From CAZPRY01 sp964589175 (GTDB taxonomy: Bacteria > Fidelibacterota > UBA2242): 64,000 bases of DNA. The position numbers and the translations under genes were made by a program. This document shows, piece by piece, positions 60,161-64,000 of the stretch. Where the stretch lies: positions 51,055 to 115,054 of the forward strand of contig CAZPRY010000008.1 of the NCBI GenBank assembly GCA_964589175.1. Reading direction: 5' to 3'. The notes beneath the pieces are model-generated. The model was not told the origin of the DNA. It saw only the letters and a list, made by a program, of their open reading frames with translations, and ran no database searches. The first letter of the stretch is position 1. Each line of letters opens with the position of its first letter.

Positions 60161-61740
60161 GATTCCTGGCTCAGCCATGAGCGCAATAATTTGGCCGCAT
60201 CATCGGGATTTCCTTTTACGTAAGAAATCACGTTCTCGGTCATCTTATTTTTGCTATCCGACGAGGCCCTGCTTTCGGAATTGAACCGGTCAGCCTGATC
60301 TTCACCGGGCAGCGCCGTTCCTTTACCGGATGAAGCCAGGAAGGCGCCCTGTCCGGCATTATAACCACTCAGAGCAGCCGATTCGGTCGGAAACATAAAG
60401 ACCGATTTGGAATTTTTAAGAAGCATCTTCACCACTAAAAAAGCAAACAGAACACCAAGAACGATCATCCCCTTGTTCATTACGTTCGCCCATAAATACT
60501 GCTTCTCCGCTTCTGCGAAATATTGTTGATCGTCACTGAACATGGATTTATCCAGCTGGATATTCTGGACCTCTACCACGTCCCCGCGGGATTCATCAAA
60601 GCCGATCGCACTCTTCACCAGGGTGCCGATCTGATCCAGTTCCTTCTGGCTGCGGGGAAGATACTTTTGGACTTCCTGGCCCTGCTCATCGACAGTAATG
60701 CTGTAATTGCCGTTCACCAGCACAGCCACCGAGATCTTTTTGGTGTTGCCGATGTTGCGCACATAATATTCGCTGGTCTGACCCACTTCGTAATTGGTAA
60801 TCGTATTCTCGTTTTTACGGCTGTTGCGGGTATTGTTAACGGAATCCACATCCGAGGAAGACTCGATATGCGACTCTTCGCTGATAACCACAATCGTATT
60901 GGGATCGGGGCTCTCTGTGGTTCGCTCGATCTTTTCGAAATTGAGTTCCACCGATACCTTCACGATCGTGTTCCGGGGGCCTACGATGCTCTCAATGATA
61001 TCGGTAACTTTCTTCTGAATCTTGAGTTCTTCATTATTGCGTAAGGCCCATTGGTTGCCGGCCTCTTGGAAAACATCGTCCTGACCGGAACCGTTGGAAA
61101 GCAGATTTCCCTCGGAGTCCAACACGACGATATTCTCCGCCTGCAAACCTTTGACGCTATTGGCGACCAGGGCAATGATGCCAGTGATCTGGCTGCCCTT
61201 CAGTTTCTTTCCGGGCTGGAAATACAAAACCACCGAAGCCCGGCCGTTGTTCTGATCTTCGAATAGGTTGTTATCCGGCAGAACGAGATGAACCCGCGAG
61301 TGTCTGACCTCGGGAAACTGGTTAATGGTTTTAATCAGTTCGCCTTCCAGCACACGGCGCATGTTCATCTCCTGCACGAAAGTCGTCATTCCCATCTTGG
61401 AATCATCAAACAATTCGTATCCGACGACGGTTTCGCCGGTCCGGCCTTCGGAAGAAAATTTCAAACGGAGTTCGGTAACCTGTTTGACCGGAACGAGAAT
61501 TGTCGAACCGCTATTTTCGATTTTGTAGGGTACGCCCAGATTGCGCAGTTCTTCCAGGATGGAATTGGCGCCGGAAGACGGTAAATCGGAGAACAGAACG
61601 CCGAATTCAGGTCGGTTGGCCCAGAGCACCAGCGAAATAACCGATGAGATGATGCCGACTAAAATGACGGTAATCAGGATTCCCTGCCCGACACTGTAGC
61701 GTTGAAAAATATTGCGCAAAATCTGTCCAAATTTTTCCAT
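60157..61740 (-). CDS. fliF: MS-ring protein FliF
   Basis: A 527-residue protein with two transmembrane helices (about 21-41 and near 430-450). N-terminal part: WANRPEFGVLFSDLPSSGAN and FPEVRHSRVHLVLPDNNLFE. Central ring-building part: VVLDSEGNLLSNGS, IVGPRNTIVKVSVELNFEKI. The C-terminal tail binds FliG. First-built part of the basal body and platform for the export gate. Confidence 0.96.
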   Translation of the reverse strand: MEKFGQILRNIFQRYSVGQGILITVILVGIISSVISLVLWANRPEFGVLFSDLPSSGANSILEELRNLGVPYKIENSGSTILVPVKQVTELRLKFSSEGRTGETVVGYELFDDSKMGMTTFVQEMNMRRVLEGELIKTINQFPEVRHSRVHLVLPDNNLFEDQNNGRASVVLYFQPGKKLKGSQITGIIALVANSVKGLQAENIVVLDSEGNLLSNGSGQDDVFQEAGNQWALRNNEELKIQKKVTDIIESIVGPRNTIVKVSVELNFEKIERTTESPDPNTIVVISEESHIESSSDVDSVNNTRNSRKNENTITNYEVGQTSEYYVRNIGNTKKISVAVLVNGNYSITVDEQGQEVQKYLPRSQKELDQIGTLVKSAIGFDESRGDVVEVQNIQLDKSMFSDDQQYFAEAEKQYLWANVMNKGMIVLGVLFAFLVVKMLLKNSKSVFMFPTESAALSGYNAGQGAFLASSGKGTALPGEDQADRFNSESRASSDSKNKMTENVISYVKGNPDDAAKLLRSWLSQES

Positions 61741-61760
61741 CGAAAAATCCCTCTGTCCAA

Positions 61761-62075
61761 TTAAATCTGGGTCCGGTTAATTTCCTGGTAAGCCTGTATC
61801 AGCTTGTTGCGAATTTCGATTATCAGTTGCAGATTCACTTGGGCCTCCTCGGCAACCGCCATAACCTCGGCCATATTTTCAGTCTTACCGAGAATGAAAT
61901 CTTTCATTTTTCCCGCCGACTGAATCTGGCTATCATTCACACTCTGGAGAAAATTCCGCATTGTATCACCAAATTTGACCTGCTGCGGGGCTTCAGTCTT
62001 CTGCGTTTTTTTCAACGGATTCGTTATATCCGCTTTCCCGACAACCGGAATCCCTATTTTATCGATCATCGTCAT
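61761..62075 (-). CDS. fliE: Hook-basal body complex protein FliE
   Basis: A 104-residue protein; the C-terminal half has the FliE pattern VNDSQIQSAGKMKDFILGKT, followed by MAVAEEAQVNLQLIIEIRNK. FliE joins the MS ring to the rod. Just before fliF in the order flgB-flgC-orf96-fliE-fliF. Confidence 0.94.
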   Translation of the reverse strand: MTMIDKIGIPVVGKADITNPLKKTQKTEAPQQVKFGDTMRNFLQSVNDSQIQSAGKMKDFILGKTENMAEVMAVAEEAQVNLQLIIEIRNKLIQAYQEINRTQI

Positions 62076-62080
62076 TTCAC

Positions 62081-62371
62081 TTACCCTTTCACATCCAAAA
62101 GACAGCCCTTAAAAATCTGTTTGACATTATTTTTGCCGTAAAAATTCAATTCTTCGGGTCTGGCCCCCCCGAAAAGCATATGCAGTGTCGTGCGTTCCTC
62201 ATCCGTAAGCGGTTGCCGAATGACGGCTTTATTCTGAGCACCGTCTCTCGTTTCGGTCGGAAACTGTGTTCCGGGTACGCTTCCCTGCACGGGAATCTGT
62301 TTCTGAACGGCTTCCCGCGCCGAGCGGTCGCCCGGAATTGCATACGGATTGTCGATGTGACCTACATTCAT
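62081..62371 (-). CDS. Small hypothetical protein between flgC and fliE
   Basis: A 96-residue, hydrophilic protein without membrane segment or signal. A disordered N terminus rich in Pro and Gln precedes a compact C-terminal stretch LTDEERTTLHMLFGGARPEE, then LNFYGKNNVKQIFKGCLLDV and KG. Spacing of 12 bp after flgC and 5 bp before fliE puts it in the operon. The Y-x-x-x-x-x-x-G-x-x-x-D-x-x-G ending recalls small flagellar-operon proteins in other phyla, but I cannot name a family. Confidence 0.55.
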   Translation of the reverse strand: MNVGHIDNPYAIPGDRSAREAVQKQIPVQGSVPGTQFPTETRDGAQNKAVIRQPLTDEERTTLHMLFGGARPEELNFYGKNNVKQIFKGCLLDVKG

Positions 62372-62383
62372 TTTTTACAATCC

Positions 62384-62881
62384 TTAAATCTTCATCGCCT
62401 GCTGAGCCATTTTCTTGGCGGCACTCATGACGCTCACGTTGGCTTCAAACACCCGGCTGGCCGATACCAGGTCAACCATCTCTTCCACTACATTGATATC
62501 CGGCATAGTGACAAATCCGTCCTCATTCGCTCCCGGATTTCCCGGGTCATAAATCAGCTTGCTGCCCACGATTTCCTCGACCTTAACCGTCGGTAGATTT
62601 TCGCGCACTGCCGTTAATCCGGCCGTACTACCCGAAGGACCCCGGAGATGGGCTGCATTGGTCTGACGCATTTTGAGATGCAACTGATCGCTAAAAGCCG
62701 GCTGGGTTCGGTCCTGACGGGCCTGGGAAACCACCACTTTCTTGTTAATGACCTTCCCGTCTTTGCCTGCAATCTTTTCCGCATTGGCGATGTTCTCGGA
62801 AATAATTTCCAGTTTCTTCATTTGCGCCGTCATGGCCACCATATTATTCTTCAGCGCGGAGAATACACCTTCCATCTTCAT
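62384..62881 (-). CDS. flgC: Rod protein FlgC
   Basis: A 165-residue protein with MTAQMKKLEIISENIANAEK near the N terminus and GFVTMPDINVVEEMVDLVSA near the C terminus, both FlgC marks. It forms the proximal rod. 11 bp after flgB. The N-terminal consensus normally has ANxxT; here it reads ANAEK. Confidence 0.95.
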   Translation of the reverse strand: MKMEGVFSALKNNMVAMTAQMKKLEIISENIANAEKIAGKDGKVINKKVVVSQARQDRTQPAFSDQLHLKMRQTNAAHLRGPSGSTAGLTAVRENLPTVKVEEIVGSKLIYDPGNPGANEDGFVTMPDINVVEEMVDLVSASRVFEANVSVMSAAKKMAQQAMKI

Positions 62882-62892
62882 GGAATCATTCC

Positions 62893-63282
62893 TTATTGGT
62901 TATTGCTGGTAATTACGCTCTTCAATTTGCCATAGTAGCCACGCAATGCGTTCGTAATGAACTCGTATCGGATTTGGTTAGCGGCCATATCCGACATCTC
63001 GCGGACGAGGTCCACCTGGCTTGAACCATCTTTCGTGCGGATCTCCTGCAGCGGGCTTGCTTCGTTATTGATCGATTTGAAATGGGTCTCATGGGTATTC
63101 TTCAAGCCGGTGTTCTCCATCGTAGTATTCAGGAGTTCCAGGAAGTCCGTATGCCGGGCTTTGTAATGCGGATTATTGACATTGGCAACATTCTCGGCGA
63201 TCATGCTGTGCTGTTTTTCAAGCGCAGTGGTCGCCTTTTTCAGCAATTGAAGAGATGCTTGATTGAATAATTCGACATTCAT
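62893..63282 (-). CDS. flgB: Rod protein FlgB
   Basis: A 129-residue rod protein: ALEKQHSMIAENVANVNNPH and FLELLNTTMENTGLKNTHET, with LVREMSDMAANQIRYEFITN near the end. First gene of the largest flagellar operon. No strong Shine-Dalgarno is seen (GGGCAGT) and the predicted sigma54 promoter would leave a very short leader. Confidence 0.95.
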   Translation of the reverse strand: MNVELFNQASLQLLKKATTALEKQHSMIAENVANVNNPHYKARHTDFLELLNTTMENTGLKNTHETHFKSINNEASPLQEIRTKDGSSQVDLVREMSDMAANQIRYEFITNALRGYYGKLKSVITSNNQ

Positions 63283-63297
63283 ACTGCCCGGTAAATT

Positions 63298-63313
63298 GTC
63301 AATTGTTATGCCA
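63298..63313 (-). promoter_or_regulatory. Possible sigma54 (-24/-12) promoter of flgB operon
   Basis: Minus strand TGGCATAACAATTGAC fits the spacing. The start would fall near 63288, only about six bases before flgB, so the transcript would be nearly leaderless; this lowers confidence. Confidence 0.4.
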
Positions 63314-63458
63314 TTCCGGCGATTTGGATGATTATGATAAAACCAGCCAGGCTTACTGCGATTATATGTTATTTATTATTAAGACTTTATCGCAGGGGAT
63401 TTCCTGATTCCCGAACACCCGATGATCGGGAGCCGGAGCGGTCTTAATCCGGCGACGA

Positions 63459-63471
63459 GGAAAATATTTCC
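63459..63471. promoter_or_regulatory. Quasi-palindrome, candidate activator site
   Basis: GGAAAATATTTCC is identical to the core of the site at 50017. It lies about 177 bp upstream of the predicted flgB start. A half site GGGAAAATAT is at 63586. The adjacent inverted repeats at 63403-63455 (GCCGGA..TCCGGC; CCCGA..TCGGG) could be a terminator for the activator gene. The rest of 63283-63609 has no gene. Confidence 0.5.
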
Positions 63472-63609
63472 AGCATTCCGGTGATTTTGTTCCTACCCTG
63501 TAATCATCAGCCAAAACAGGAAGATAATATATTGACAGAAAGGTACGTGATGCTTCGGTACAGGCAGCCGGAACAGTTTTTAAATGGGAAAATATGCGAA
63601 AGGAATGGT

Positions 63610-64000
63610 CTATTCGGGTATTGGGGTACCCTCGAGCTCATACTGATGCAGTTTGTTGCGTAAGGTCCGGACGCTGATACCCAGAATATCGGCTGCACGG
63701 GTGCGGTTTTGGTTAGTCTTTTTGAGGGTATTGAAGATCATCCTGCGCTCCATCTCTTCAATGGAGATAAGTTCACCCTCGAAGCCCACGCTGGGCGGGT
63801 TGAAGGGATCGGATTCCAGCGCAAAGTGCTCCAGGGTAAGCACCTCCTGGTTGTCGGAATACAAAATAGCTCTCTCCACCAGGTTTTCGAGCTGGCGCAC
63901 ATTGCCGGCCCAGTCCTGCTTCATCAGCATATCGAAAGCCTGTTTATTGGAAATTCCGACACCATTCGGACACCGATTCCGATTTGATTCGGACAGTGAT
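63610..64000 (-). CDS. NtrC-family sigma54 activator, C-terminal part (cut by window edge)
   Basis: The open frame continues past 64000, so only the last 129 codons or so are visible. They carry the end of the AAA+ domain (WAGNVRQLENLVERAILYSD) and a Fis-type HTH (TRAADILGISVRTLRNKLHQ), the signature of sigma54 enhancer-binding proteins such as FlgR or FleQ. The nearest in-frame Met at 63930 is inside the AAA+ domain and is not the start. It is immediately upstream of flgB, so it is the likely activator of the flagellar sigma54 promoters in this window. Confidence 0.88.
   Translation of the reverse strand, partial: SLSESNRNRCPNGVGISNKQAFDMLMKQDWAGNVRQLENLVERAILYSDNQEVLTLEHFALESDPFNPPSVGFEGELISIEEMERRMIFNTLKKTNQNRTRAADILGISVRTLRNKLHQYELEGTPIPE

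Overview
This 64 kb window comes from the chromosome (or a scaffold; a 100-base N run sits at 4125-4224) of a motile, Gram-negative-type bacterium. Genes for both the P-ring (flgI, flgA) and the L-ring (flgH) show a diderm envelope. Gene order and features (FlhF/FlhG, a TIGR02530-type protein, CsrA/FliW, a sigma54-type activator, AmmeMemoRadiSam genes) would fit one of the poorly cultured phyla around the FCB group or a deltaproteobacterium-like lineage. I cannot name the taxon from sequence alone.

Layout. 1-6 kb is an accessory region. It holds structured interspersed repeats of about 60-80 bp, a 41-codon remnant resembling a REP-associated (RAYT/Y1) transposase, a GT4 glycosyltransferase, a probable integron-type gene cassette and a Na+/Ca2+ exchanger. 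5.8-9 kb carries an AmmeMemoRadiSam operon: exported protein, radical SAM enzyme and a MEMO-AMMECR1 fusion. 9.4-12.8 kb carries a hybrid sensor kinase and a kinase/response-regulator pair. From 13 kb to the right edge almost everything is on the minus strand and forms a nearly complete flagellar regulon: ParA-like ATPase + M23 peptidase; fliD, chaperone-like and FlgM-like genes; two flagellins, fliS and an excisionase-like HTH gene; two large glycosyltransferases; flgF-G-A-H-I-J-N-K-L-fliW-csrA; fliL-M-N-O-P-Q-R-flhB-A-F-G-fliA plus five small or unrecognised genes; flgB-C-fliE-F-G-H-I-J-ylxF-like-fliK-flgD-TIGR02530-flgE-motA-motB; and the C-terminal part of an NtrC-type activator at the edge.

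How it works together. I see five -24/-12 (sigma54-type) promoter candidates, ahead of flgB, fliL, flgF, fliD and the parA gene. Each has a GGAAA-AT-rich-TTTCC quasi-palindrome about 140-290 bp upstream of the predicted start. Together with the activator gene at the right edge this suggests a sigma54/enhancer regulon for hook, basal body and export genes. FliA and a FlgM-like protein with two copies of the sigma-binding helix motif would control late genes. Both flagellin leaders carry CsrA-type GGA sites, and csrA and fliW are present, so the FliW-CsrA-flagellin translational feedback loop is probably at work. The flhF-linked FlhG homologue lacks a Walker A motif, whereas a second ParA/MinD-type ATPase in a predicted sigma54 operon has an intact one.

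No rRNA, tRNA or CRISPR array was recognised.
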